Source: Streptomyces sp. WMMC940
GTDB taxonomy: Bacteria > Actinomycetota > Actinomycetes > Streptomycetales > Streptomycetaceae
Direction of reading: 5' to 3'
Length of the DNA: 64,000 bases
Assembly: GCF_027460265.1 (NCBI RefSeq)
Contig: NZ_JAPZBC010000001.1
Span: 3,247,001-3,311,000 of the forward strand
Part shown: piece by piece, positions 9,017 to 16,574 of the stretch
How the letters are laid out: every line of letters starts with the position of its first letter
Position numbering within the stretch: position 1 is the first letter of the stretch
Position numbers and translations under genes: made by a program
The notes under the pieces: generated by a model
Told to the model about the DNA's origin: nothing
Database searches by the model: none
The model's input: the letters and a program-made list of their open reading frames with translations, nothing else

Positions 9017-10666
9017 GTGGTGGCGGAGCCGGAAGGTCCCCTCGAGGACCGGAAGCCGCAGTCCGACGAGGCACGCAGCGCATTCATGCCGCCGGAGGGT
9101 GTCGATCAGCCGGGACCGCCGGAGGAGGACCATCCCTCCTCCGAGTTCGCCGTCCCCGAGGGGCTGACGACGGAGGCCCCGGCAGATCCCGAGGGCTCTG
9201 CGTTCGCACCCCCGGCGACGTACCGCGCGAAGGCGTCCCCGCCCGCCTACACCCCCGCCCACGGCTTCCCGGTGCTCCAGCTGTCCAAGGACGTGCCCTG
9301 GCAGGACCGGATGCGCACGATGCTGCGGATCCCGGTCAGCGAGCGGCCGATGCCGGAGCCTGTGCAGCGGCACGACGAGTCGGGGCCGGCGGTGCCGCGC
9401 GTGCTCGATCTGACGCTGCGCATCGGCGAGCTGCTGCTCGCGGGAGGCGAGGGCGCGGAGGACGTCGAGGCGGCGATGCTCGCCATCACGAGCGCGTACG
9501 GCCTCGACAACGTCGAGCCGACGGTGACGTTCACGCTGCTGTCGATCACTTACCAGCCGTCGCTCGTCGACGACCCGGTCACGGCGAACCGGACCGTGCG
9601 CCGCCGGGGCACGGACTACACCCGGCTGACCGCCGTGTACCAGCTGGTGGCGGACATCAGCGGCGACGACCACGAGGTCAGGCTCGACGAGGCCTACCGG
9701 CGCCTCGCCGAGATCCGCCGGAACCGGCACCCCTACCCCGGCTGGGTCCTGACCCTCGCCGCGGGCGTCCTGGCGGGCTCGGCCTCCGTGCTGGTGGGCG
9801 GTGGCGCGCTGGTGTTCGTCGCGGCGGCGGTCGGCGCGATGCTGGGCGACCGGCTGGCCTGGCTGTGCGCGGGCCGCGGACTGCCGGAGTTCTACCAGTT
9901 CGTGGTGGCGGCGATGCCGCCCGCGGCGATCGGTGTGGCGCTGAGCGCCCTGCACGCCGATCTGAGGCCTTCCGCGGTCATCACCGGTGGCCTGTTCGCG
10001 CTGATCCCGGGGCGGGCGCTGGTGGCGGCGGTCCAGGACGGTCTGACGGGCTTCTACATCACGGCGTCGGCCCGGCTGCTGGAGGTCGCCTACTTCTTCG
10101 TGGCGATCGTCGTCGGCGTGCTCACGGTCCTGTACGTGGGGGTGCAGTTCGAGGCGAACCTCAGTCCGGAGGGGGCGCTGGTCAGCGTCGAGCGGCCGGT
10201 GACGCAGATCCTGGCCTCGATGGTGCTGAGCCTGGTCTTCGCCGTACTGCTCCAGCAGGACCGTTCCACCGTGCTCGTCGCAGCGCTCAACGGCGGCGTG
10301 GCGTGGGTGATCTACGCGGCGATCGCGGTGACGGCCGACGGCTCGGCCGTGCTGGCGACGGCGGTGGGCGCCGGTCTGGTGGGCCTGTTCGGGCAGCTGC
10401 TGGCCCGGTTCCAGCACACGTCGTCGCTGCCGTACGTGACCGCCGCGATCGGCCCGCTGCTGCCGGGCAGCGCCATGTACTTCGGCGTACTGCACATCGC
10501 GCAGAACAACATCGACGCGGGCTTCGCCTCGCTGGCGAGGGCCGCGGCGCTGGCCCTGGCCATCGCGATCGGCGTGAACCTGGGTGGCGAGATCGCCCGG
10601 GTGTTCCTGCGCAGCCCGGCGGCCGCGGGCCGGCGCCGCGCGGCCAAGCGGACGCGAGGCTTCTGA
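9017..10666 (+). CDS. ThrE-family threonine/serine exporter
   Basis: 549 residues. A long acidic, Pro-rich N-terminus (1-130) precedes the DUF1212/ThrE domain, which begins at RVLDLTLRIGELLLAGG and includes EDVEAAMLAITSAYGL. About ten hydrophobic segments follow, forming the ThrE and ThrE_2 membrane domains, for example around LTLAAGVLAGSASVLVGGG. The C-terminus is basic. It is a standalone gene after ppa with GGAGGAG upstream of tandem GTG codons. Family members export threonine and serine; the substrate here is inferred. Confidence 0.85.
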   Translation: MVAEPEGPLEDRKPQSDEARSAFMPPEGVDQPGPPEEDHPSSEFAVPEGLTTEAPADPEGSAFAPPATYRAKASPPAYTPAHGFPVLQLSKDVPWQDRMRTMLRIPVSERPMPEPVQRHDESGPAVPRVLDLTLRIGELLLAGGEGAEDVEAAMLAITSAYGLDNVEPTVTFTLLSITYQPSLVDDPVTANRTVRRRGTDYTRLTAVYQLVADISGDDHEVRLDEAYRRLAEIRRNRHPYPGWVLTLAAGVLAGSASVLVGGGALVFVAAAVGAMLGDRLAWLCAGRGLPEFYQFVVAAMPPAAIGVALSALHADLRPSAVITGGLFALIPGRALVAAVQDGLTGFYITASARLLEVAYFFVAIVVGVLTVLYVGVQFEANLSPEGALVSVERPVTQILASMVLSLVFAVLLQQDRSTVLVAALNGGVAWVIYAAIAVTADGSAVLATAVGAGLVGLFGQLLARFQHTSSLPYVTAAIGPLLPGSAMYFGVLHIAQNNIDAGFASLARAAALALAIAIGVNLGGEIARVFLRSPAAAGRRRAAKRTRGF

Positions 10667-10700
10667 GACGCGCGTGCCGGGGAGCGTGTCCCCGCACGAC

Positions 10701-10732
10701 GACGCCCCGGCCCTCCAACGGGCCGGGGCGTC
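10701..10732. terminator. Bidirectional terminator between thrE-like gene and dedA-like gene
   Basis: Perfect 13-bp stem (10701-10713 and 10720-10732) with a 6-nt loop in the 80-bp gap between convergent genes. Confidence 0.8.
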
Positions 10733-10746
10733 GCGTCGAACCGGTC

Positions 10747-11436
10747 TCAGCGCTTGGCGTGGCGGCCGCGCGCGCCCGTCCCGTCCACCGCCGGGCCCTC
10801 GGCCGCGGCCTCCTTCTTGTTCCTGGAGCGTGCGCGCATGAACTCGATCACGATCGGCAGGACCGAGAGGAGCACGATGGCGATGAGGATGGCCTCGATG
10901 TTCTTGTGCACGAACTCGACCTTGCCGAGCGCGGCACCGAGCAGCGTCACGCCGGCGCCCCAGAGCACACCGCCGATGATGTTGAACGTGACGAACGAGC
11001 GGTAGTTCATCCGGCTCACGCCGGCGATGATCGGCGTGAACGTCCGGACGATCGGCACGAAGCGCGCCAGGACCAGGGACTTCGGGCCGTACTTCTCGAA
11101 GAACTCGTGCGCCTTCTCCACGTTCTCCTGCTTGAAGAACCTGGAGTCCGGGCGCTTGAAGAGCGCGGGGCCGACCTTGCGGCCGAAGAGGTAGCCCACC
11201 TGGTCGCCGATGATCGCGGCGAGCACGATGAGCGTGCACACCAGCCACAGCGGCTGCTTGATGACGTCGGTCGTCACCAGCAGGCCGGTGGTGAACAGCA
11301 GGGAGTCTCCGGGCAGGAAGAACCCGATCAGCAGACCGGACTCGGCGAACACGATGACGAGTACGCCGATCAGCCCGAACGTGGTGATCAGATAGTCCGG
11401 GTCCAGCCAGCTCGGTCCGAGCGCAAGGGTGTTCAC
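10747..11436 (-). CDS. DedA family (SNARE-associated/VTT domain) membrane protein
   Basis: 229 residues. The DedA signature is clear: ESGLLIGFFLPGDSLLFTTG, then GDQVGYLFGRKVG, ARFVPIVRTFTPIIAG and GGVLWG. It has about five membrane segments and a basic tail (RSRNKKEAAAEG). DedA proteins support membrane lipid and proton homeostasis; some flip polyprenyl phosphate or phospholipid. GTG at 11436 (VNTLALGPSWLD) was chosen because AGGAG is 10 nt upstream. The frame stays open further upstream, but that extension has no family similarity and overlaps the opposite-strand gene. Confidence 0.9.
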   Translation of the reverse strand: MNTLALGPSWLDPDYLITTFGLIGVLVIVFAESGLLIGFFLPGDSLLFTTGLLVTTDVIKQPLWLVCTLIVLAAIIGDQVGYLFGRKVGPALFKRPDSRFFKQENVEKAHEFFEKYGPKSLVLARFVPIVRTFTPIIAGVSRMNYRSFVTFNIIGGVLWGAGVTLLGAALGKVEFVHKNIEAILIAIVLLSVLPIVIEFMRARSRNKKEAAAEGPAVDGTGARGRHAKR

Positions 11437-11563
11437 GAGGTCCGGGCTCCTGTGGTGTGAGTCGTGGGGCGTGGCGCCCAAAGCTATCAACGCATTCTTT
11501 CGGGGGCCGGTTCCAGTGCCCCCTCCGGATGCGAGGGGGACGGACGGCCGTGAAGCTGTGCCC

Positions 11564-11929
11564 ATGGGAATCGAGGATTTCGGCGGGGGCCAGGGCCCGC
11601 ACGCCGATGTGTTGGTCGTCACGACGAACGACGTCCCGGGCTTCCGGGTGGAGCAGGTGATCGGTGAGGTCTTCGGCCTCACCGTGCGGTCGAGGCACCT
11701 CGGCAGCCAGATCGGCGCCGGACTGAAGTCGATGGTCGGCGGGGAGCTCAAGGGGCTGACCAAGACCCTGGTGCAGACCCGCAACCAGGCCATGGAGCGG
11801 CTGGTCGAGCAGGCGCGGTCACGGGGCGCGAACGCGGTGCTGATGTTCCGGTTCGACGTCTCGGAGGCGGCGGACGTCGGCACGGAGGTGTGTGCGTACG
11901 GCACTGCTGCGGTGATCACGCGCGTCTGA
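11564..11929 (+). CDS. YbjQ-like (DUF74, putative heavy-metal-binding) protein
   Basis: 121 residues. The VLVVTTNDVPGF start, the strand around IGEVFGLTVRSRH and the C-terminal RGANAVLMFRFDVSEAADVGTEVCAYGTAAVI match the UPF0145/YbjQ fold, a pentameric beta protein. 'Heavy metal binding' is a family label without proof. The start is weakly supported: ATG 11564 is preceded by an in-frame GTG at 11558, and neither has a good ribosome site. Confidence 0.8.
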   Translation: MGIEDFGGGQGPHADVLVVTTNDVPGFRVEQVIGEVFGLTVRSRHLGSQIGAGLKSMVGGELKGLTKTLVQTRNQAMERLVEQARSRGANAVLMFRFDVSEAADVGTEVCAYGTAAVITRV

Positions 11930-11988
11930 CGGCGCATCCGCGGCGCGGCCTCGAATGACGCATCATATGGGCGTTTTCTGCCGTTATC

Positions 11989-13269
11989 GTGAGGCCCGTG
12001 ACGACGACCGCCCACGCCCCGGTGGCGACCCCGGCCCGGGTGCTGCTGCCACTGATCGTCCCCGCGATCGTCGTCGGCGTCGCCTCGAGTCTGCTGCTGC
12101 TCGGCCTCACCGAGCTCTCGCGGCTGCTCAAGGGCGTCCTCTGGGAGCTACTGCCCGACGCGATCGGCGTCGGGCGCTACTCGGTGCCGTGGACGATCGC
12201 CGTGCTCACCGGGACGGGCCTCGCGGTCGGGCTCGTGGTGTGGAAGGTGCCCGGGCACGCCGGCCCCGACCCCGCCACGACCGGGCTCGTCGACCCCCCG
12301 ATGCCCCCCTCGGTGGTGCCCAGCCTGCTGCTGACGGCCGTGCTCGGACTCGCGGGCGGGGTCAGCCTGGGCCCGGAGAACCCGATCACCGCGGCCAACA
12401 TCGCACTCGCCGCCTGGCTGGGCGGCAAGGCCATGCGGGGGTCCGGCGCGGAACTCTGGGCCGCCCTGGCGGCGGCCGGCACGGTCGGGGCACTCTTCGG
12501 AACCCCCGTGGCGGCGGCGCTGATCCTCACCGAGTCCCTGGCCTCCCGCCCCGCGCCCGGCGCGCTGTGGGACAAACTGTTCGCCCCGCTGGTCGCGGGC
12601 GGCGCCGGATCGCTGACCACCGTCCTGGTCGCCCATCCCACCTTCGATCTCGACCTCCCCGCGCTGAGCGGATCCCGCTGGGGCGACGTACCGGCCGCGC
12701 TCGCGGTCTCCTCGCTCGGCGCGCTGATGGGTATGGCGGCCGTCCGCGTCTTCCCGTACGCGCACGCCGCCTTCCGGAAGCTCGGGCACCCGGTGGCGGC
12801 GATCACCGCGGGCGGGCTGGTGCTGGGGCTCCTCGGTGCACTGGGCGGGCAGCTGACCCTCTTCAAGGGCCTGGAGGAGGTGAGGGTGCTGGCGGCGGAC
12901 CCGTCGGGCTGGTCCTCGGGGCAGTTCGCGCTGATGACCGTCGTCAAGCTCGCAGCCCTCACCATCGCGGCCACCTGCGGCTTCCGGGGCGGCCGGATCT
13001 TTCCCAGCATCTTCGTGGGCGTGGCCCTGGGGCTCGGCGTGAGTGCGCTCGTCCCCGAGGTGCACACCACGGTCGCGGTGGTGTGCGCCGTCCTCGGGGT
13101 ACTGCTGGCGATCACCCGGCAGGGCTGGCTCAGCCTGTTCACCGCGGCCGTCCTGGCCGCCGACGCCCATGTGCTCCCGCTGCTGTGCGTCGCCCTGCTG
13201 CCGGCCTGGCTGCTGGTGACCGGGCGGCCCCAGATGCAACTCCACGACGACGGCACCCCACTGCGCTGA
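11989..13269 (+). CDS. ClC-type chloride channel / H+-Cl- antiporter
   Basis: 426 residues, strongly hydrophobic, with about ten membrane helices. GGVSLGPENPIT (about residue 125) corresponds to the ClC GxxxGxEGP selectivity-filter signature in altered form, with E followed by N. The later segment TCGFRGGRIFPSIFVGVALG is typical of ClC proteins. It starts at GTG 11989 or 11998; neither has a strong ribosome site. It ends only 13 bp before glutamate decarboxylase, so the two are very likely one transcript. Confidence 0.85.
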   Translation: MRPVTTTAHAPVATPARVLLPLIVPAIVVGVASSLLLLGLTELSRLLKGVLWELLPDAIGVGRYSVPWTIAVLTGTGLAVGLVVWKVPGHAGPDPATTGLVDPPMPPSVVPSLLLTAVLGLAGGVSLGPENPITAANIALAAWLGGKAMRGSGAELWAALAAAGTVGALFGTPVAAALILTESLASRPAPGALWDKLFAPLVAGGAGSLTTVLVAHPTFDLDLPALSGSRWGDVPAALAVSSLGALMGMAAVRVFPYAHAAFRKLGHPVAAITAGGLVLGLLGALGGQLTLFKGLEEVRVLAADPSGWSSGQFALMTVVKLAALTIAATCGFRGGRIFPSIFVGVALGLGVSALVPEVHTTVAVVCAVLGVLLAITRQGWLSLFTAAVLAADAHVLPLLCVALLPAWLLVTGRPQMQLHDDGTPLR

Positions 13270-13282
13270 AAGGCGATCGGAC

Positions 13283-14707
13283 ATGGCACTGCACAAGGTC
13301 GGTAGGCATCCTGAGGAGAGCAGGGAACGGCGCAGGCTGTCGCTCAATCCGTTCTACGGGGCGGCCGATCCACTGGGGTCGATGACCCTGGCCCCGCCAC
13401 AGCACCGGCTGCCGAAAGGTCCGATGGCGCCCGCGACCGCCTACCAGTTCGTGCACGACGAGTTGATGCTCGACGGGAACTCACGGCTCAACCTGGCCAC
13501 GTTCGTGACGACGTGGATGGAGCCGGAGGCCGGGAAGCTGATGGCGGAGTGCCGCGACAAGAACATGATCGACAAGGACGAGTACCCGCGGACGGCCGAA
13601 CTGGAACGGCGGTGCGTGGCGATGCTCGCCGACCTCTGGCACGCGCCCGACCCGGCGACCACGGTCGGCTGCTCCACGACCGGTTCGAGCGAGGCGTGCA
13701 TGCTCTCGGGGATGGCCCTGAAGCGGCGCTGGGCGCAGCGCAACAAGGACCGGTACCCCGGTCCCGGCGCCCGGCCCAACCTGGTCATGGGCGTCAACGT
13801 GCAGGTCTGCTGGGACAAGTTCTGCAACTTCTGGGAGGTGGAACCCCGGCTGGTCCCGATGGAGGGCGACCGCTTCCACCTCGACCCGCAGGCGGCGGCC
13901 GACCTGTGCGACGAGAACACGATCGGCGTGGTCGCCGTCCTCGGCTCCACCTTCGACGGGTCGTACGAACCGGTCCAGGAGGTCTGCGCGGCGCTCGACG
14001 CACTCCAGGAGCGCACGGGCCTGGACATCCCCGTCCACGTGGACGGGGCGTCCGGAGCGATGATCGCGCCCTTCCTGGACGAGGACCTGGTCTGGGACTT
14101 CAGGCTGCCGCGGGTGTCCTCGATCAACACCTCGGGGCACAAGTACGGGCTCGTGTACCCCGGCGTGGGGTGGGCGCTGTGGCGTTCGCCCGAGAACCTG
14201 CCCGAGGAACTGGTCTTCCGGGTGAACTACCTCGGCGGCGACATGCCGACGTTCGCGCTCAACTTCTCCCGGCCCGGGGCCCAGGTGGTGGCGCAGTACT
14301 ACACCTTCATCAGGCTCGGCCGCGACGGCTACCGGGATGTGCAGCAGACGACCCGGGACGTGGCCCGGACCCTGGCCGAACGGATCGACTGCCTCGGCGA
14401 CTTCCACCTGCTCACCCGGGGCGAGGAGCTGCCGGTGTTCGCCGTGACGACGAACCCGGAGGTGAAGAACTACGACGTCTTCGACGTCTCGCGGCGACTG
14501 CGGGAATGCGGCTGGCTGGTCCCGGCGTACACCTTCCCGCCCAACCGCGAGGACCTCTCGGTGCTGCGCTTCGTCTGCCGCAACGGCTTCTCGGCCGACC
14601 TCGCCGAGCTGCTGCTGGAGGACCTGGAGCGGGCCCTGCCGGAGCTGCGGGCCCAGAGCGCACCGCAGAGCAAGGACAAGGCGGCGGCCACGAGTTTCCA
14701 CCACTGA
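13283..14707 (+). CDS. gad: Glutamate decarboxylase (PLP-dependent)
   Basis: 474 residues, normal for the GadA/GadB family. It decarboxylates glutamate to GABA and consumes a proton. The PLP lysine is in INTSGHKYGLVYPG, the VHVDGASG motif binds the cofactor, and TTGSSEACMLSGMALK contacts phosphate. The N-terminal MALHKVGRHPEE region is short and basic. It follows a ClC gene by 13 bp. In Escherichia coli, GadB and ClC act together in extreme acid resistance, so this neighbour supports an acid-stress role. No glutamate/GABA antiporter is adjacent. Confidence 0.94.
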   Translation: MALHKVGRHPEESRERRRLSLNPFYGAADPLGSMTLAPPQHRLPKGPMAPATAYQFVHDELMLDGNSRLNLATFVTTWMEPEAGKLMAECRDKNMIDKDEYPRTAELERRCVAMLADLWHAPDPATTVGCSTTGSSEACMLSGMALKRRWAQRNKDRYPGPGARPNLVMGVNVQVCWDKFCNFWEVEPRLVPMEGDRFHLDPQAAADLCDENTIGVVAVLGSTFDGSYEPVQEVCAALDALQERTGLDIPVHVDGASGAMIAPFLDEDLVWDFRLPRVSSINTSGHKYGLVYPGVGWALWRSPENLPEELVFRVNYLGGDMPTFALNFSRPGAQVVAQYYTFIRLGRDGYRDVQQTTRDVARTLAERIDCLGDFHLLTRGEELPVFAVTTNPEVKNYDVFDVSRRLRECGWLVPAYTFPPNREDLSVLRFVCRNGFSADLAELLLEDLERALPELRAQSAPQSKDKAAATSFHH

Positions 14708-14715
14708 GGCACGGC

Positions 14716-14746
14716 CCGGGGGCGCGGCGGCCGTCCGCGCCCCCGG
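14716..14746. terminator. Bidirectional terminator between gad and padR
   Basis: Perfect 12-bp GC stem (14716-14727 and 14735-14746) with a 7-nt loop in the 45-bp gap between convergent genes. Confidence 0.75.
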
Positions 14747-14752
14747 CGCCCC

Positions 14753-15394
14753 TCATGCGAGGTCCCCCTCGTGGGGCACGCCCGTGGCGTAGGGGTTCTC
14801 CTGCCCCTCCGCGAGAACGGCGACGAAGGGCTCCCCCTCGCCCGCGAACGTGTACGCCCCGCCCTCGATCCGCTCGATCAGCCCGCGCGTCCACTCCGCG
14901 CCGGCATCCGCCGAGTGCACCCAGAAATTCATGATCTCGCCGATGTGGCCCAGGGACTCGGTCCCCTCCTCGGGCGTGTAGTACTCGGTGACCGAGGAGC
15001 GCCACGCCTCCAGGGAACGCACCCGCTCCCGCAGCAGTTCCACGGCCTCCTGCCGGTCCAGGTCCACGATGAAGCCGATACCGGCCGAGAGGAGGTCCAT
15101 CTTCTGGTCGTAGGAGGTCAGCGCCTCGCGCAACAGCGAGAAGTACTCCTCGGTGCCGCTCTCGGTGAGCTGGTACTCGGTGCGCGGCGGACCGCCGGCC
15201 GTGGAGGGCGCGATCTCGTGGGCGTGCAGCAGTCCCTGCTTCGCCATCTGCTTGAGCGCGTGGTAGATCGACCCCGGCTTGGCGTTCGACCACTCGTGGG
15301 CGCCCCAGAACTCCAGGTCGTTGCGAACCTGGTAGCCGTGCGCACGCCCGTGCTGGCGCACCGCCCCGAGGACCAGAAGCCGGATCGCCGACAT
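14753..15394 (-). CDS. PadR-family transcriptional regulator
   Basis: 213 residues. The N-terminal winged helix (LLVLGAVRQHGRAHGYQVRNDLE ... KPGSIYHALKQMAKQGLL) is typical PadR, with RTEYQLTESG as the wing. The C-terminal half (about 100-213) is a longer effector/dimerisation domain rich in acidic and aromatic residues. A near-palindrome lies 13 bp upstream of the start, overlapping the approach to the AGGAAGG ribosome site, which suggests autoregulation. No obvious drug efflux partner is adjacent; the closest divergent candidate is the gad/ClC pair, which is convergent. Confidence 0.9.
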   Translation of the reverse strand: MSAIRLLVLGAVRQHGRAHGYQVRNDLEFWGAHEWSNAKPGSIYHALKQMAKQGLLHAHEIAPSTAGGPPRTEYQLTESGTEEYFSLLREALTSYDQKMDLLSAGIGFIVDLDRQEAVELLRERVRSLEAWRSSVTEYYTPEEGTESLGHIGEIMNFWVHSADAGAEWTRGLIERIEGGAYTFAGEGEPFVAVLAEGQENPYATGVPHEGDLA

Positions 15395-15406
15395 GCGCGC
15401 ACCTTC

Positions 15407-15424
15407 CTATTCAACTTTGACTAG
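15407..15424. promoter_or_regulatory. Candidate PadR operator palindrome
   Basis: The minus-strand sequence CTAGTCAAAGTTGAATAG is an imperfect 18-bp palindrome (CTA-N-TCAA-N2-TTGA-N-TAG). It lies 13 bp before the padR start codon and is AT-rich against a GC-rich background. Its role as the PadR binding site is inferred from position. Confidence 0.5.
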
Positions 15425-15482
15425 TGCCGCATCGCAAAGGGCCGTCCCCTCGCGACGGGGCGAACGCAGCCCGATGCGGCAC
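15424..15482 (-). terminator. Long inverted repeat with inner hairpin, upstream of padR
   Basis: Perfect 11-bp arms (15424-15434 and 15472-15482) enclose 37 nt that can fold again (CGTC/GACG). It lies between the small minus-strand gene ending at 15524 and padR. It may terminate that gene or be a structured padR leader. Confidence 0.5.
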
Positions 15483-15523
15483 CAGGGTACGCGCCCGGAG
15501 GGCGCCCACGAGGCCGGGCGCCC

Positions 15524-15745
15524 TCAGAGCCTCCACCGGTACTTGTCGCCGCCGACCCAGCGCACCAGCGCGGGGTCGTCCAGATCCACGCGGTGCCGGC
15601 CGGACTCGTGCGCCATGCTGATCACGTCGACCATGTCGTGCGCGATCCCGACCGTCCGGCCCTCGATCTCCACCACCCGGAACGGCGGATCACCCGGCTG
15701 GACGGGCAGGACGACGATCGGGGCCACTCCTGGTGCGTCGCTCAT
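15524..15745 (-). CDS. Small conserved hypothetical protein (paralogue of the 69-aa protein at 30249-30458)
   Basis: 73 residues, acidic and soluble. No named domain is recognised. It shares a layout with the product at 30249-30458: APIVV start, a central G-x-AHD-x2-DV motif, then LDDP-x2-V-x-W-x-GG and a C-terminal W. This conservation within the window and the coding-like composition support a real gene. There is no clear ribosome site before ATG 15745. The function is unknown. Confidence 0.6.
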   Translation of the reverse strand: MSDAPGVAPIVVLPVQPGDPPFRVVEIEGRTVGIAHDMVDVISMAHESGRHRVDLDDPALVRWVGGDKYRWRL

Positions 15746-15804
15746 GGTTCAAGGGTGTGGCACGGGCCCGCCTCCCGCACGAGGGGCGCGTCGCCCGCGA
15801 CCGG

Positions 15805-16356
15805 CTACTCGCCCGGGGTCCCGCCGCTCTCGAGCGCGACGAGGTCGAACGCGCCCTTGCCGTCCAGCGACTCGCGGACGATGTCCGCATGGCCCGCGTG
15901 CCGGCCGATCTCCTCGACCAGATGCAGCATCATCCAGCGCATCGACACCGTGCCCTCCTTGGGGAACCACGGCGCCTCCGGCAGCGGGAAGGTGTCGTCC
16001 AGGCTGGGCACCGAGCGGATGAACTCCTCGGTCTCCTTCGCCACGCCGTCCCAGAACGCCAGCGTCCCCGCGACGGTCTCGCCGTCGAGGAGGCGGAAAC
16101 CGTCGTTCCACGACTTCTCGTCGCGCTGCCGCTCGTTCGGCCTCCGCTGTGCCATGCGCAGCCAGGAGAGCTCACACTCGGCGACGTGCTTGAGCAGGCC
16201 GGAGAGCGTCAGTTCGCTCGCGCTGGGGCGGCTCGCCGCCTGCTCCTCGGTCAGCCCGAGCACTGACCTGCGGATCGCGCCGCGCTGGGCCTCGACGAAG
16301 TTCAGCAGGGCTCCGCGCTCATCGCCGTGGGCTTCCGCGGGAACGTGAGTGACCAT
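15805..16356 (-). CDS. DinB / DUF664 family protein (possible thiol-dependent enzyme)
   Basis: 183 residues forming a likely four-helix bundle. The metal-binding histidines are plausible at LLKHVAECELSW and in MLHLVEEIGRHAGHADIVRE, the typical DUF664 C-terminal motif. The MVTHVPAEAHGDERGALLNFVE start at ATG 16356 has GAAGGCGG upstream. Family members include mycothiol-dependent S-transferases and maleylpyruvate isomerases; the substrate here cannot be told. Confidence 0.85.
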   Translation of the reverse strand: MVTHVPAEAHGDERGALLNFVEAQRGAIRRSVLGLTEEQAASRPSASELTLSGLLKHVAECELSWLRMAQRRPNERQRDEKSWNDGFRLLDGETVAGTLAFWDGVAKETEEFIRSVPSLDDTFPLPEAPWFPKEGTVSMRWMMLHLVEEIGRHAGHADIVRESLDGKGAFDLVALESGGTPGE

Positions 16357-16523
16357 GGTGTCCGCCTTCGGATCGGGACGGGGTGGGCCGCCGTTCGCGC
16401 CCCCTGACACCCTCACGCTACGGAGCATTTAGGTCGGTTTCTGTCCTTGAGGCCGGGGCGAACGGAAGAATCCACCGCCGCGCCCCGGCCTCCGTGACCG
16501 GAAGGGGCACCCGGACGGGACCC

Positions 16524-16558
16524 GGGAAGGGGAAGGGGCCTCGGAACTGGGGGAAGGG
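16524..16558 (+). other. G-rich tract with G-quadruplex pattern
   Basis: Runs of 3, 4, 4, 5 and 3 guanines separated by AA, AA, a 10-nt spacer and AA on the plus strand. It lies just downstream of the minus-strand aldehyde dehydrogenase gene. The pattern meets the usual G-quadruplex rule if the longer loop is allowed. Confidence 0.45.
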
Positions 16559-16574
16559 CCCCGGACAGGGGTCC

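Noticed and set aside
11437..12015. N-terminal extension of the DedA-like protein up to 12015
   Set aside because: The extra ~190 residues lack family similarity and overlap the YbjQ-like gene on the other strand; GTG 11436 has a proper ribosome site.
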